DNA of 64,000 nt from Auricularia sp. M13 (lineage: Eukaryota; Basidiomycota; Agaricomycetes; Auriculariales; Auriculariaceae): positions 1,054,001-1,118,000 of the forward strand of contig CM073202.1 of assembly GCA_037042915.1 (NCBI GenBank), written 5' to 3'. Position 1 is the first letter of the stretch. Each line of letters opens with the position of its first letter. Position numbers and translations under genes: made by a program. A model generated the notes under the pieces. The model was not told where the DNA came from, ran no database searches, and saw only the letters and a program-made list of their open reading frames with translations. Positions 45,383-56,991 of the stretch are shown piece after piece.

Positions 45383-45500
45383 GCGATAGAGTAGAATAGT
45401 AGCGGGTGCGACCAAAGTCGCCAGAATGTAATAAATGACTGTTTCTTGGAACCGAGTGAAAAGCGAGTGAGCGAGGAGAAAGCGAGGAGAAAGCGAGTGC

Positions 45501-47160
45501 TTAGATGTTCTCGAATTTCTCGAGGATTTGCTGGAACTCTTGATAACTACCGGGAGCGCTGGGATTTGCAGCATAGAAGTCTTGAACTGCTTCTTGCGCG
45601 TGTTCGAGATTTTCTGAGCCCATCTCAGTGGTCTCGGGGTCGTCGGGAGTGCCGATGTGACCGATCCAGCGAATGCGAAAACGAAGGCGCGAGTGACGAT
45701 GGCGATTGTCGATGCGTACGCTGAGTACTTCGAGCTCGTACTCTTGCTCGCTGTCGACGACGACGGGCGGGGGAGGTTCTTGACGTTGACCGGGGAACGC
45801 TTCTCGAGGGTGAGGTTCGAGTTGCAAGACATGAAAGACCGGATGTACGCAAGCGAGGTAGTCGGGTAGGCTGAGAGTGAACGATTGCGAGCTAGGTTGA
45901 TCAACGATCGGGAACGGGCCTAGGTATCGATCGGCGAGCTTGCGAGTGGGCTGTGTCGTCTTGATGTGCTCCGAGAGGACGTAGGCCATGTCGCCGACCT
46001 TGAAGTCAGGCGGGGGAGTGCGTCGAGCATTCGCAGATGCAGTGTAACGTTTCTGAGCGGCAGCGATCTGCTCCTTCAGGACGTCCTGCAGTTCGTGGAT
46101 GTCGACAGCGAAGTCGCGGGCGCGAGCAGAGGCAACGTCGCGCTCGGGGTAGACGGAGATGTTCGGATGAAAACCCTTGTTGGCGAAGAAGGGCGAGACA
46201 CCAGTCGAGTCGTTCGGGGTGTTGTTGTACGTGAACTTGGCGAGAGGGAGTAGCTCGGACCTGTCCTGCTCGTAGTTGCAGTAGAGACGGAGGTACTGCT
46301 CGAGCGTCTGGTTCGTGCGTTCGACTTGACCGTTCGCCTCCGGGTGGTGACCCGAGGTGAAGTGCATGGTCATGTTGAGGAGCGAGCCGAGTGCGCGAAA
46401 GAAGCGGGAGACGAATTCGGAGCTGCGGTCGGTAGAGACGTGCGAGGGAGCGCCATGTTTGGCGAAGACGTGGATGAGGAAGAGACGCGCGAGTTCTTCG
46501 GAGGTGATCTTGCCCTTGGTCGGGACGAAGATACCCTGCTGCGAGAGGCGATCAATAATGACGAGGATCGCAGTGTAACCGTTGGACTCAGGGAGTTGTT
46601 CGATGAAGTCCATCGAGATCGAGTCCCAGTTGCGAAGCGGAATCGGGAGCGGTTGAAGTCGACCGTACGGCTTGTGTCGTCGAGGTTTGCTGCGCCCACA
46701 GGTGACGCAGGCCTGAACGTAGGTACGAATCGAGTCGTGAAGGTCAGGCCAGTAGTACTCGCGGGCGACCATCTTGAGTGTCTTGTTCTGACCCGGATGG
46801 CCAGCGAGCAGGTGATCGTGCTTTTCGCGAAGGATACAAAGGCGACAATCGAGAGCGTTCGGTACGTAGATCCTGCCCTTGAACAGCAAGAATCCATCGT
46901 CCGAGGCCGACCAGTTGATCATGTCATCGGTGCCGAGTTTCGAGCGAATGTCGAGAGCGAGTTCGTCCGAGTCGTACGAGGCGCGAATGTCATCCCGAAT
47001 GGACTGAGTGTCCATGATCGTGGCTGCGCGAAGGAAAGTCTCTTCAGCATACGTCGCGCGAAGGGAAGCAGCGAACTGTTCCGAAGTGAAAACGGGTCGG
47101 ACGTTCTGCGGGTTTGCGCTGGCATAGCCACCATCCCCCCTTTTGAGATAGACGTCGTGG
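45501..47160 (-). CDS. integrase region of element C with chromodomain-like end
   Basis: Contains the full set HDHLLAGHPGQNKT, CVTCGRSK, ISMDFIEQLPES, STDRSSEFVS, HHPEANGQVERTNQ and a C-terminal YELEVLSVRID / IRWIGH module. The last 504 residues read as one frame. Part of a fossil element. Confidence 0.9.
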
Positions 47161-47162
47161 CG

Positions 47163-47740
47163 GCAAGTGAGAGCATCGGGCTTGCCGCCGAGTCGACCGG
47201 GTCAAAAGCGAATGAGGAGCTTGAAAGTAGAAAGGTACTCGGACCAGCGAGCTTGCCGACGAGTCGAAACAAGGACCACGAGAACAATGGAGGTCGGCGT
47301 CGCGGAAGGAACGGCTGAGTCTATGCTGGGGAGCTGTGTAAGGAGTACTAGTTAACTTAGACAAGCCGCCCCTTTTGTTTGCTTCTGTTTTGCAACAATC
47401 TATTACTCGCACTTTTCTTCGCACTCTTGCGCTCGCTACCCGGCAGCTCGCGCATCGCAAAACCGCGAGAACTCGTTCCATTCCTTCAGGGAATAGGGAC
47501 CGTCGTTGACAGCTGACACCTGACGGGGTCCTAACACCCCTGACGGGCGCTCGTCCTTCCTGACGTCATACGGCCCTTGATAGCCAACCCCACACAGCCC
47601 TCAGTGATCCTGCTCGCAGAAGTTGGCTCTCACAGCAAGTGAGAGCATCGGGCTTGCCGCCGAGTCGACCGGGTCAAAAGCGAATGAGGAGCTTGAAAGT
47701 AGAAAGGTACTCGGACCAGCGAGCTTGCCGACGAGTGAGC
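47163..47740 (-). repeat. B-derived insert in C flanked by a 106-bp direct duplication
   Basis: A 106-bp piece of C's own pol sequence occurs twice (about 47163-47268 and 47635-47740). Between the copies lie about 68 bp of B's internal 3' end (matching 9045-9111) and a complete B LTR (47337-47634). The LTR meets C at exactly the CTTGC site where B sits in A. Confidence 0.88.
47337..47634 (+). repeat. LTR of element B inside element C
   Basis: 298 bp, inverse of 8747-9044 and closer to that copy than to 38004-38301 at the diagnostic positions I checked. Confidence 0.9.
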
Positions 47741-49681
47741 ATCTTCGTGGTAGAGAAATACTCGAGGTTCTTGTGGTCCGTGACGACGTCTATTGGGGTC
47801 TCGGCCCCTTCGAGGTAATGTCGCCATAGTTCGAACGCCTCGAATATCGCGAGTAGCTCCTTGTCGTGCGTGTCGTAGTTGAGCTCGGTGGGAGTGAGCG
47901 TGCGCGAATGGAAAGCGACGGGGTGAACAGAGCCGTCCGGGAGGATGTGCGAGAAGATCGCCGCGATCGCGTAGTCGGAAGCGTCAGTCTCAACGACGCG
48001 AGGGAGAGCGGGATCGAAGTGGTGAAGGACGGGAGCGCAAGTGAACGCCTTCTTGAGCTCGTTGAACGCAGCGAGGCATTGCGGAGTGAAGTTCCACGTT
48101 GCGGTCTTTCGAGTGAGACGAGTGAGCGGGACGACGATATCGGAGTAATCGTAGATGAATCGTCGATAGAAGTTCGCGAAGCCGAGGAACGACTGGATGT
48201 CACGAACGTTGCGAGGAACGGGCCACTCGAGGAGGGTGGCAATCTTCTTCGGGTCCATGCTGATGCCCTCGGGGCTGATGATGTACCCGAGGTACTCGAT
48301 GGTGTCAGCATGGAACTCGCACTTCTCGGGCTTACAGAAGAGGTCATTCTCCCGCAGCCGTCGAAGGACCTCTCGAACGTGTTCCTCATGCTTCGAGGGA
48401 TCGTCCGAGTAGATGAGGATGTCGTCGAGGTAGACGGTGACCGTGACGTCGAGGAGGTCGGAGAAGATGTCGTTCATGAAGCGCTGGAAAGCGGCTGGAG
48501 CGTTCGTGAGACCGAAAGGCATGACGAGATACTCGTAGGTGCCGTAGCGCGTTCGAAAGGCAGTCTTCCACTCGTCGCCGGCCGCGATACGAACGTTGCT
48601 GTATCCGACACGAAGATCGAGCTTGGTGAACTTCTTGGCGGTGCGAAGGCGGTCGAGCGTGGACGAGATGAGCGGGAGCGGGTACTTGTCCTTCCGAGTG
48701 ATCTTGTTGAGCCCACGATAATCGACGCATAGGTGAAGAGAAGCGTCGGCCTTCTTGACGAAGAGAACCGGGGCGCCACCTGGGGACGATGAAGAGCGAA
48801 TGTGTCCTTTGCTGAGGTTATCCTGAATGTACTCCCGAAGCGCGAGTTGCTCGGGCTCGGAGAGCGAGTAGATCGGACCGGATGGGAGAGGCTTGCCTTC
48901 TTCCATGTCGATCTTGAGATCGTACGGCCGATGTTCAGGGAGTCGATTCGAGGCCTCCTTTGAGAAGACGTCGAGGAACTCGTGATAACACTCGGGGATG
49001 CCTTCGCCGGTTTCCGAGGCCGGGTTGGCAGACGCAGAGCGAGCGGGCCGATGGATCTCGAATGTAGATGGCCGAGACCATCGAGCCGCGAAGTCGACGA
49101 GAGGTGTCGAAGGCTGCGGCGCCGATGATCTTGATGTAGACGCGAGCAGCGGCCACGCGAAGGGCGGTTTCGTCCATCGGCGGTTCGGGAGGCAGAGTAC
49201 GTGGCGCGGGAGGAGGTGACGGCGGAGTCGGAGGATCCGAGTCGAGCGAGAACCCAGGGACGAAACCCGAGGGATCCGAGGGCGAGACACGAGTGGGGAA
49301 AGAGATGCGGTGATGGAACCAGTCAATCCTAGGATTGTAGCGGGCCAACCAGCGGTATCCCAACACTGCAGAGCAAGTCGGATCTAGAGTGGTGAGGAGG
49401 AAGTTGATGATCATCGAAGTTCCGCAAGGAAAGCGGACGGGAAGCGACACGTATTTGGAGATAACACCGCGGTAGGAGCCGTCGAAGAGCCGAAGGCGTA
49501 GCGGTTGATCGAGAGACTTTTGAGGGAGTCGAAGACTCTCGGCGAACTGAGTATCGAGGAACTGATCTTCGGAGCCGGAGTCGACGAGTGTGCGAAAGGA
49601 TGGGACAGCGTCGGAGGAGAGGACGACAATGAGAGCGTCTTGATCGGTGAGCGCGGCAGCGTTCAACCGAGTGTAAGGCAT
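47674..49681 (-). CDS. pol region of element C, first part (protease, reverse transcriptase, RNase H)
   Basis: Same blocks as in [62 protein letters not shown] and [11 protein letters not shown] 550-residue frame covers reverse transcriptase and RNase H. Fossil; parts only. Confidence 0.9.
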
Positions 49682-49728
49682 CTTGGGCTTGACGCAGTTG
49701 GCCCTAGATGCCCGTGGGGAACTGCCCG

Positions 49729-50052
49729 TTAGTTTTTCGCTTCCGCCGGGGCAGAAGCGGCGGCGCCCGAGGGAGCGGGAGCCGGCGTCGAGGAAGTCGC
49801 GGGTTGAGCCTTAGCGGCGCGACCCTTCGACTCGCGATTGTGAGCGGCCTTGCGGCACTCGGACGCGGTGTGGCCGGCATGGCCACAGTAGAGGCAGAGG
49901 TTGTTGTCGAGGCGACGGCGTCGTTTGGCGTCGTTGAGCTTGCCGTTCGAGTTGAGGTTCTTCGCGACGTCGTCCTTCGACTTGGTCGTGGTCTTCGAAG
50001 ACGAGCGGGCCGAGGTCGAGGACTGACCCCTCGAGTTCGAGTGGTTGTTCGA

Positions 50053-50083
<31 letters not shown>

Positions 50084-51540
50084 GAGCGCACGTGGGACTT
50101 GGTGTTCGATCGGGAGCCCGATTGAGGTGTCGCGGTCGAGGTGGTCTTCTGCGCTTTGCGGGGTTCGTTCGCGTGCTCGAGAGCTTGCTCGTCCTTATCG
50201 ATCCAGTAGTTGGCGCCGATGCTAAGGGCGAGCGCAGCGAGTGGCGTCAGAGAAGCCGGGTGTTGAGCTACCTGAGCAGCGAAGACAGATTTGATGTGGC
50301 GAGGGAGTCCGCGATAGAATTGCGAGGCGAGTGCAGCGTCGTCCCAGCCGAGCAGTTTGGCGTATTCGTCGAACTGGAGCTTGTAGCGGGCGACCTTGCC
50401 GTTGTTGGCCATTTGCAGTCGTCGAATCTTGACTTCGGCGCGTTCGCGTTCGTTCGTGACGCCGAAGGTGATCGTGAGTTCGTTCTTGAATTCGTTCCAA
50501 TCTTCGAGGAACTCGTAGCCGGGAGGCGGATTCGGGACGAGAGGAACGTAGCCGCCCCACCATTCCTTCGCCCGACCCGAGAGATAGGTTGCGGTGAAGA
50601 GAATCTTCTCGCGGGACGTCTGGTACTTCCGAGGGTTGGCGAGGAAGTAGGTTTCGCAATCGATGAGGAATCCGCGAAGTTTGTTGGCGTTTTCGCCGTC
50701 GAATTTGTCGGGTTTGGCGGCGTCGATGCGAGAGCCGCTGTCGCGGTCGACGAAGTAGACACGAGGGATGTTGTCGTGTTGATCGTGGAATTGTCGTTCG
50801 CGATCGACGTCCGAGTCATAGCCGTCCGACGGAGGGTCAAAGGGAGGTCCCGGGGGACCAGGAGGATCGTTACCGCCACCACCACCCCCACCGCCCCCAC
50901 CTCCTGGAGGAGGGTTCGGAGGGTGCGAGCCGTGCGAGTGGTGCGACGAGGGCGAGGGAGCACCTCGATGACCACCACTGCCGCCGCCGCCTCCGCCGCC
51001 TCCGCCTCCACCGCCGCCACCTCCGCCACCTCCTCCGCCACCCCCGCTGCCACGCCGAGGCGTGTTAGGGGTGCCGGATGGGAAGAAGCCGCGGAACGAC
51101 GAGGAGTGCTGCGAAAGACGAGGAGTCGAGCGAGAGCCGGTGTACGGGACGAGCGCGAGAGGGTGTCGAGAGCCGAGCGAGTGAGTCGAGGGATGCGAAG
51201 GCGATCGCGTCGTGTGACTTGAGGGAGGGTAGGAACCGCTCGGGTCCGCGCGTAGTGTGGACTGGGCCGGCGAGAAACGCGAGGTGTGAAGCGAGCCGGA
51301 GAGAGTGTGTTGCGAGAGGATTTCGTCATCATCGTTCGGCGGTTGTGAGTGCCGAGATGATCCGAAGCGGCTAGTGCCCGACATCGAGACTGATGGCGAA
51401 GGCGTAGCCGGCTGAGGAGGTTGTTGGTCGCGAAGACGAGCCTGACGACGAGCTTCGCGAAGGATAGCGTCGGGGGAGTCGAGTAGAGGATGAGGTTCTT
51501 CCTGGTTTCTTCTGAGATTCTGTCGAGTCCCAAAGGCCAT
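49729..51540 (-). CDS. gag of element C, 603 residues
   Basis: Starts MAFGTRQNLRRNQEEPHPLL. Pro/Ser-rich first 170 residues, a long glycine run, Gag core with AKEWWGGYVPLVPN, an Asn/Gly/Ser-rich linker (NGNNGNNGN), zinc knuckle CLYCGHAGHTASEC, and an Ala/Pro-rich end. The glycine run is longer than in A. Open from end to end. Confidence 0.9.
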
Positions 51541-51572
51541 ACAACTCGAGCGGAGCTCGAGTTACGAAATAC

Positions 51573-52295
51573 TGTTAAGCCTGCTGTGCCTTGGGGGTTT
51601 GGTTGCAAGGATAGTCGAACGTCCGGGCGCAGAGAACACTCGAACGAACAACTAGAGCCTTCGGTGCGTCATTGAGCACACCGGCTACGTCAAGTAGCAC
51701 GACCGAAGGGACCACGAGCAACAGAGGACTCAGACGAGTAAGTCGGGCGAGGGAAGAACCCAGAGGCGAAGTCGAGAGAGAGAGATAGAGTGTGCGAGGG
51801 GCAAGACTATGTCGATTTCGTAACTGGGGAGCTAGATACAAAGTCGAGGGTCTTTTATACCTGGGGAGGTGATCCGATGAAATCGGAGTGTATCCTAGAG
51901 ACGAAGGAGAGGGGCCTCAGATCAATAGAGATCTTTGTCATCAGCTGATAGGATGAGTAAGAGCGAGTGGGTAAGGTATCGGGGGATCGGACAAATGACA
52001 GGAGGCGAATGACTAAGACGAGTGGAGCGAGCCGGATATGAACACTATCGATACAGTAGAGACAAGGCGAGTTAAGTGGATGTATGCGAGTAAGGAGAGA
52101 AGCTAGAGATGAGAGGGAGAGGTCTAGAGGTAGAGGACGATGAGGAGAACATATCCTGAGCATATGAACACGAGAGGAGATAAGCCGGGTATTCGGGAGC
52201 TTGACCGCGTTGACCGAGTTGGCCGAGTGACGTAGAATGATGCCGAGTGATGCCGAGCGCACGTGGGGTCCGCGGACCGGGGCACGGGCGTAACA
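51573..52295 (-). repeat. 5' LTR of element C
   Basis: 723 bp, inverse orientation to the A LTRs. Contains the conserved TATA box (TTTTATA on the plus strand at 51853-51859). Confidence 0.93.
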
Positions 52296-52679
52296 CTCGA
52301 ACTTGTTTCTGAAGTGAAGACAATCCAAGAGCTTGACAGGGTTTCCGTGACGCCCGAGAGTAGAAATCTCGTATTCTAGTCGTTAGTACAGCTGTGCGAG
52401 TTGTTTTTACATGCTCAAGATCTTCAGATATGAGGACACGATAAGTGAAATCACTCTCACCCTCGAGGATCTGGCGCATCGGAGCTGTGATGTACCTTGA
52501 CTCCAATTAGAAAGAGTAGAGCGGAAACATGGAAATGGCGTCTTTGTGCGCTGTAAGCGTGTGGATAAATTTCACAGCAAGGACAGGCGACAAAAGCAGA
52601 CAAGTAGAGCGAAAGCAGACAAGTAGAGCGGGATAAAGCTGCATGGATGAGCGTATGGAAAGCCCAGCGCTGGGAATGC
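52296..52679. other. host-like spacer
   Basis: Mixed-composition DNA without a supported gene. A short AGACAAGTAGAGCG repeat occurs at about 52598-52630. Confidence 0.4.
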
Positions 52680-52687
52680 TTGCTTTG

Positions 52688-53876
52688 TAGCGCTCAGTTA
52701 GTTATCCCCCACAGGGTAACCAACACGTTACTAACAATGTGTGTTAGTAACACGGTGTTAGTGGATGCCTTCCCGTACGCTATTCCGCTAAATCTGGGTG
52801 CCCTAAACCGACGGAAGAAGTCCTCAGGCAAGGGCATCACGCTTCTTTGATGCAAGTCGACGTGCGTAAATCTCTGGCCAGAGGAAAGTCTGCGTGAGGG
52901 GGGGTACCCCCCCACGCAGATTTAGCGTGCTCCTGCAGACTCAGATTGATGCAGACCGTGCTGATTACGGCCGTAACACCCGACAACGTCTCAAGAGCAA
53001 GTCAAATGTTCCAGTTATGCTGCTAGCTCGAGATCCGAGAGCACTCTTATGGGCACTTGTACAAGGTCTGAGAATGCTGGCGGAGGTTCTGCCGCGCATT
53101 TCTCACTCCAAGTAAACCACCGGTCTCTCAGAGCCATCCTGGTATGCTAAGAGGTCATCTTCTGAGGCTCTGTGCTCTTGCGGTAGCATCGGGATCGGGT
53201 AGGGTTGGAAATGAAGCTCCATTCACATGCGGGCACTTGGGTATCACACGGACATAACGGGAAATTGGGAGTTTGACGCAGCTGCACCGATCTACGGTGT
53301 CCGTTGATGCAAGGGGTGTTGCGGGTTTGCGTACCCTCTGCTATTTCTCGGATGCATCCTTTTGATGGGATTTGGAGCACACCGATTTAGCGGAATAGCG
53401 TACGGGAAGGCATCCAGTAACATTGTTAATAACAAGTGAGTATATAGTAAGTATATATTCTGAAGACTTGCCGCTGTACCCCCTGGAGGGGTTGCTGAAC
53501 AACACCTTGAGGGTATTATGTGTGTTCCCATTCGGTCCTGCATGCGCAGAGCTTCCGGTGAAACCACTGGTCGCAGTCTCACCCCCTGGTTGGCCAGGGA
53601 CACCTCAAGAACCTTCAATTCACTTTGAGCACACGCTACAGGGATTTTGTAGCATCCAGTGGACCTGAGATCACCCAATGCATGTGGTTTTATCAAGTGA
53701 AGTATCTCACAGCTTCGATGATTTGATACCTCTCCAGTTAGTAACGACACTCAAGCTCAGAGTGGTCGTTACTAACGTGTTAGTAACTAACAAGTTAGTA
53801 ACATTGTTACTAACCGTGTTAGTAACTAACAAGTTAGTAACATTGTTACTAACTTTTAGTAACTAACTGAGCGCTA
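52688..53876. mobile_element. hAT-like non-autonomous DNA transposon (1.19 kb)
   Basis: Ends in 17-bp perfect inverted repeats (TAGCGCTCAGTTAGTTA). An 8-bp direct duplication TTGCTTTG flanks it on both sides (52680-52687 and 53877-53884). Eight-bp duplications and TA-starting ends fit hAT. There is no transposase ORF. The interior is rich in GTTAGTAAC words in both orientations, and holds a second, inner inverted pair. Confidence 0.82.
52764..53415. repeat. inner inverted repeat within the hAT-like element
   Basis: GGATGCCTTCCCGTACGCTA at about 52764 and its inverse at about 53396-53415. The match continues inwards over about 35 bases (GCTATTCCGCTAAAT). Either the ends of a second, older insert or part of a foldback structure. 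Confidence 0.6.
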
Positions 53877-53968
53877 TTGCTTTGAGGTTTGATATGCCCT
53901 GCCCTAGGGGCTGTGACCACGCTGGTACGACGTTTGGTGGTGCCGACGATGGACAATTGGCCTGGGCA

Positions 53969-54730
53969 TTAGTCCCAACTTGCATATTGCCTTAAAATTA
54001 TGCGCACAACCTCCTGCTTGCCGCACCGGGAATGGTGTATCGCATGCGTGAGTGGCACCATCCTCTGCATGCCTTCCTGCGCCGAGGCTTGAGAGATAAA
54101 CCGCATGCGCCAGTCATGCGTCAAATTAAGGAGCAGGCCAAAACCGCCTTTGCCAGAGATGAAACCAAGCACATAACACGCGTAAGATCGGCAGAGCGAG
54201 AAATTAGCCCACACTTGTGCACTAGCCCCAGCAAGATTGCAGCACGAAAACGAGCTTGAAGAAGAGAACATCTTTTCACTGCCCGAGCAGTCTCGGAGGG
54301 TAGCACACGCCTCCAGCTCGGACGCACGTCGCAGCAGCATCATTACAGGCCATCCAAATAGAACTCTGGGCGTAGTCCAGATGCCTTGGCTGTCATGCGG
54401 AGCTGGATAATCGGGAATTTCGTGGAAGAGCGCGCAAGACGGGTGCGGTGATGAGCGCGCCAGACGAGAGCAAGCTGAATCCTGATCATGATGAAGCTCA
54501 AGCACAACAAGCGCACCAAGGGTGTTTGCAACAGTGAATTCGACGGGATCTTCGTCTGAATCAGGGGCGGGAGTAACTGCTAAGCCATGAACAACGGCCA
54601 AGCGACGGCCGCAATTGTGCTGGTCGATGTCCAAGTGCGATTGCATCCGTTGCGCTCTGTCGGACCGAAGAACCGTGCGTTTCCGCGGATTATGCCCATA
54701 AATGGCCAACTTTCCGCGGAAAATGCCCAT
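53969..54730 (-). CDS. doubtful ORF of 253 residues
   Basis: A single open frame (MGIFRGKLAIYGHNPRKRTV) with no domain I recognise, although DSDEDPVEFTVANTLGALVVLE looks protein-like. It could be a genuine host gene fragment, an exon of a longer gene or a chance frame. No splice model convinced me. Confidence 0.25.
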   Translation of the reverse strand: MGIFRGKLAIYGHNPRKRTVLRSDRAQRMQSHLDIDQHNCGRRLAVVHGLAVTPAPDSDEDPVEFTVANTLGALVVLELHHDQDSACSRLARSSPHPSCALFHEIPDYPAPHDSQGIWTTPRVLFGWPVMMLLRRASELEACATLRDCSGSEKMFSSSSSFSCCNLAGASAQVWANFSLCRSYACYVLGFISGKGGFGLLLNLTHDWRMRFISQASAQEGMQRMVPLTHAIHHSRCGKQEVVRIILRQYASWD

Positions 54731-55075
54731 AGAAGGAAGGTGCAGCAGGAGGAACGTTTCGTATCAAATAGTTTTCTATTGCGGATTCCGGCATCGAACG
54801 CTAAGACCTACTACCAAGGTAGCAGGAATTCCCGTCTCTCCTCTATTCTCCGAGAACGACTCTTGCATTTGCAGGGCCAGCGTGAGCACACAAGTTGCCG
54901 CTGGGCAGGAGCTTGTGATATTTTCATCATTCCAGCCGTTTCGCAAAACAATTTCTATTGCGGACTTCGGGAGGACACGCCAGGACCCATGGCCACTACA
55001 AAGAGAGCGGGAATTTGCTCAGAGAATCATCCTATCAGAGCCGTTATGTGGTCAATAGGTATCGCTCGATGGGTA
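54731..55075. other. intergenic stretch
   Basis: Contains a short inexact repeat CTATTGCGGACTTCGG / CTATTGCGGATTCCGG (about 54778 and 54956). No gene supported. Confidence 0.35.
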
Positions 55076-56518
55076 TTACAGCGTAGAAGATTGATACACA
55101 AAATTGAGAAGCTTTTGCACGGCCCATGTTTCGCCCTTCGCCGCTGACCAGAGCGCGTCAACGAGCTCCGCATCTCCGGCAATGATGACACTAAGCAGTT
55201 CCGGTTTCACAGCAGAGAAGGCCGGGTGGACAAATGCAGAATGTTCCATCGCCACGTCTACGATATCGGAAAATACTCCGGTTAGGAAAGCACTGTCGGT
55301 TTCGGGCCGGTTTCGTTGTCGAGACAGCGTACGGGATAGGATGCGCTGTGCGAGCACATCTTGAAGATCGTAGGATATCCTAAGCGGATACTTGAAGTTG
55401 AACGTCGAGGGCATAGGTATCTGAGGCGACGTACGGGTCAGACAGCCCATATGGAGCGAGCACGTTCAGCCTTACCTTTGGCAGAGGAAGGTATTGCCGA
55501 TATTCCGGCTAAAATCGTGTCTTAGATTCGCTCAGCAGTGACCGGGAGATGGCACGGACTGGTATAAGGGCCGGAGGCATTAGCGCCGCGGGGGGCTATG
55601 GCAAATGATTAGTATATCATTACCGATGAAGAGATAAACTCACCGGATGCCGCTTATTTGCAATGGCGACCGACTGCACGTGTCGATTGTAAGCAAAATT
55701 CAACCGATCCAGCTGCGAAGGATCGTCAATTATTATCAAATGATAGGGTGAGTAGGAGGGGAAAGCAGAGGGAAAGCCACATACATCCCCTGGAGAATGT
55801 GCAACGCTGAGATTGAGGACTCTAGCATGTAATTCGTCATGAGTCTGTGGTGCCGCTGAGCCAGAGTCGATACAGTAGTGCTGCGAGCACGCACCTCGCA
55901 TGTCTGCTGCAGATCCAACGTCGAATAATCCCGGAGTTCTTGCACCATCTCGCAGTGATGTTGCAGGCGCTTGAGATCCGAGAGAGGCATATAGTAATGC
56001 TTTCCCTCGTCCTCCTGCGTCTCATCGGCATGTCCATGCAGCCCATAATGGTAGGAAGGAGCGGGGACCAACTTAGCCACAACGTAACTATGTTGGCTCT
56101 TTGGCCAATCGTTCACGATCGGAAACCGTGGTGATTCGTCGGTCGGCCAGGCCGGAGTGTCGTTGACTGCGACGAGAAAGTGCTGCGTCCTCGCGCACGT
56201 ACATGTCGGGTCAAACTTACTCAGGGTGGTCAGGGCCAAGATCTTTTTTTCAAGCAAAACGATGCACGGTCGAGGACGGATCGAGGAGCCGTTGGCGGTT
56301 GGAGTCGCGCTACTCTTGCCGACCCCCCGACGGCGCGTCATGACTTTTTCGGGCCGACCGTCGTGAACGATCTGGTGTATTGATATGTCGAAGTCATAGA
56401 CATAACCATACACTGGCTCGGACCAGCGTCGGACGTCGCGGCGTCTAGTGCCACTCGCCAAGGAGGACATTGGCAGGGAGGACGTTAAGCGCGAGATACG
56501 AGATCGCCTATGCTGCAT
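55076..56518 (-). CDS. hypothetical host gene, four exons, about 394 residues
   Basis: Exons 56518-55781, 55712-55644, 55508-55476 and 55420-55076 join in one phase. Introns run GTGGCT...CGCAG, GTGAGT...TTTTAG and GTAAGG...CTCAG; the first donor is weaker than a neighbouring GTATGT that would break the frame. The first 150 residues are basic and variable. Then come SQHSYVVAKLVPAPSYHYGL, a helical region (SDLKRLQHHCEMVQELRDY) and a C-terminal exon with VLAQRILSRTLSRQRNRPET. I recognise no family. It is divergent from the gene starting at 56992, with about 470 bp between the two start codons. The start codon is the most upstream ATG of the frame and is not certain. Confidence 0.6.
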
Positions 56519-56991
56519 GCCGAAGAGTACCGGGTTGAGTACAAGTTGTGTGACAATGTGTGGGTGTGGAGGTTTCGTTCGATGCGTTGTAATTATACCT
56601 ACCTGCCATTGTGTCGCGGTCTATTGTATTTGCACGCGGCTTGTTGGGAGAAGCACCGTGCAGGAACGATAGCCGAAGCGCGAAAAGAACAACAAATAGT
56701 GATCCTTCCGAATACGTTGGCAGCCAGTCTCAGGCCAGTCTTGTGGACGCGCATCACAGTGCAGCAGAAGCGGCAGCAGCAGCAGCAGCGCAGACGGTGT
56801 AGGTAGCAACTGGCAAACTACGTCTGTATTCGGCCGGTCGGCGGCCGGCATAATTTCAAAATTGCATGATGTTTGGATCACCGCCGATCGGTTCTTCACC
56901 GAAGATCGTTTGTTGTCCAGAGCAGCATTTCAGAGCACCCTCGACCGCCGCTCAACCGCTTGCTCTTTGCTCCAAGCTCCAAGTCGTTCGA

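Larger units (their letters stand above)
43227..52295 (-). mobile_element. Ty3/gypsy element C (same family as A)
   Basis: LTRs at both ends, gag (49729-51540), pol, antisense gene and polypurine tract in the order of A. It is the better preserved copy: gag and most pol regions read through, with only a few breaks, and it carries one foreign insert (an LTR of B plus a duplication, see 47163-47740). The outer flanks (CAACA and CTCGA) do not match. It lies tail to tail with A, so A and C form a large inverted repeat with about 1 kb between them. Confidence 0.92.

Noticed and set aside
54587-55147. Plus-strand frame of 186 residues
   Set aside because: Overlaps other frames equally well, with no domain, no splice support and ordinary composition for non-coding DNA.
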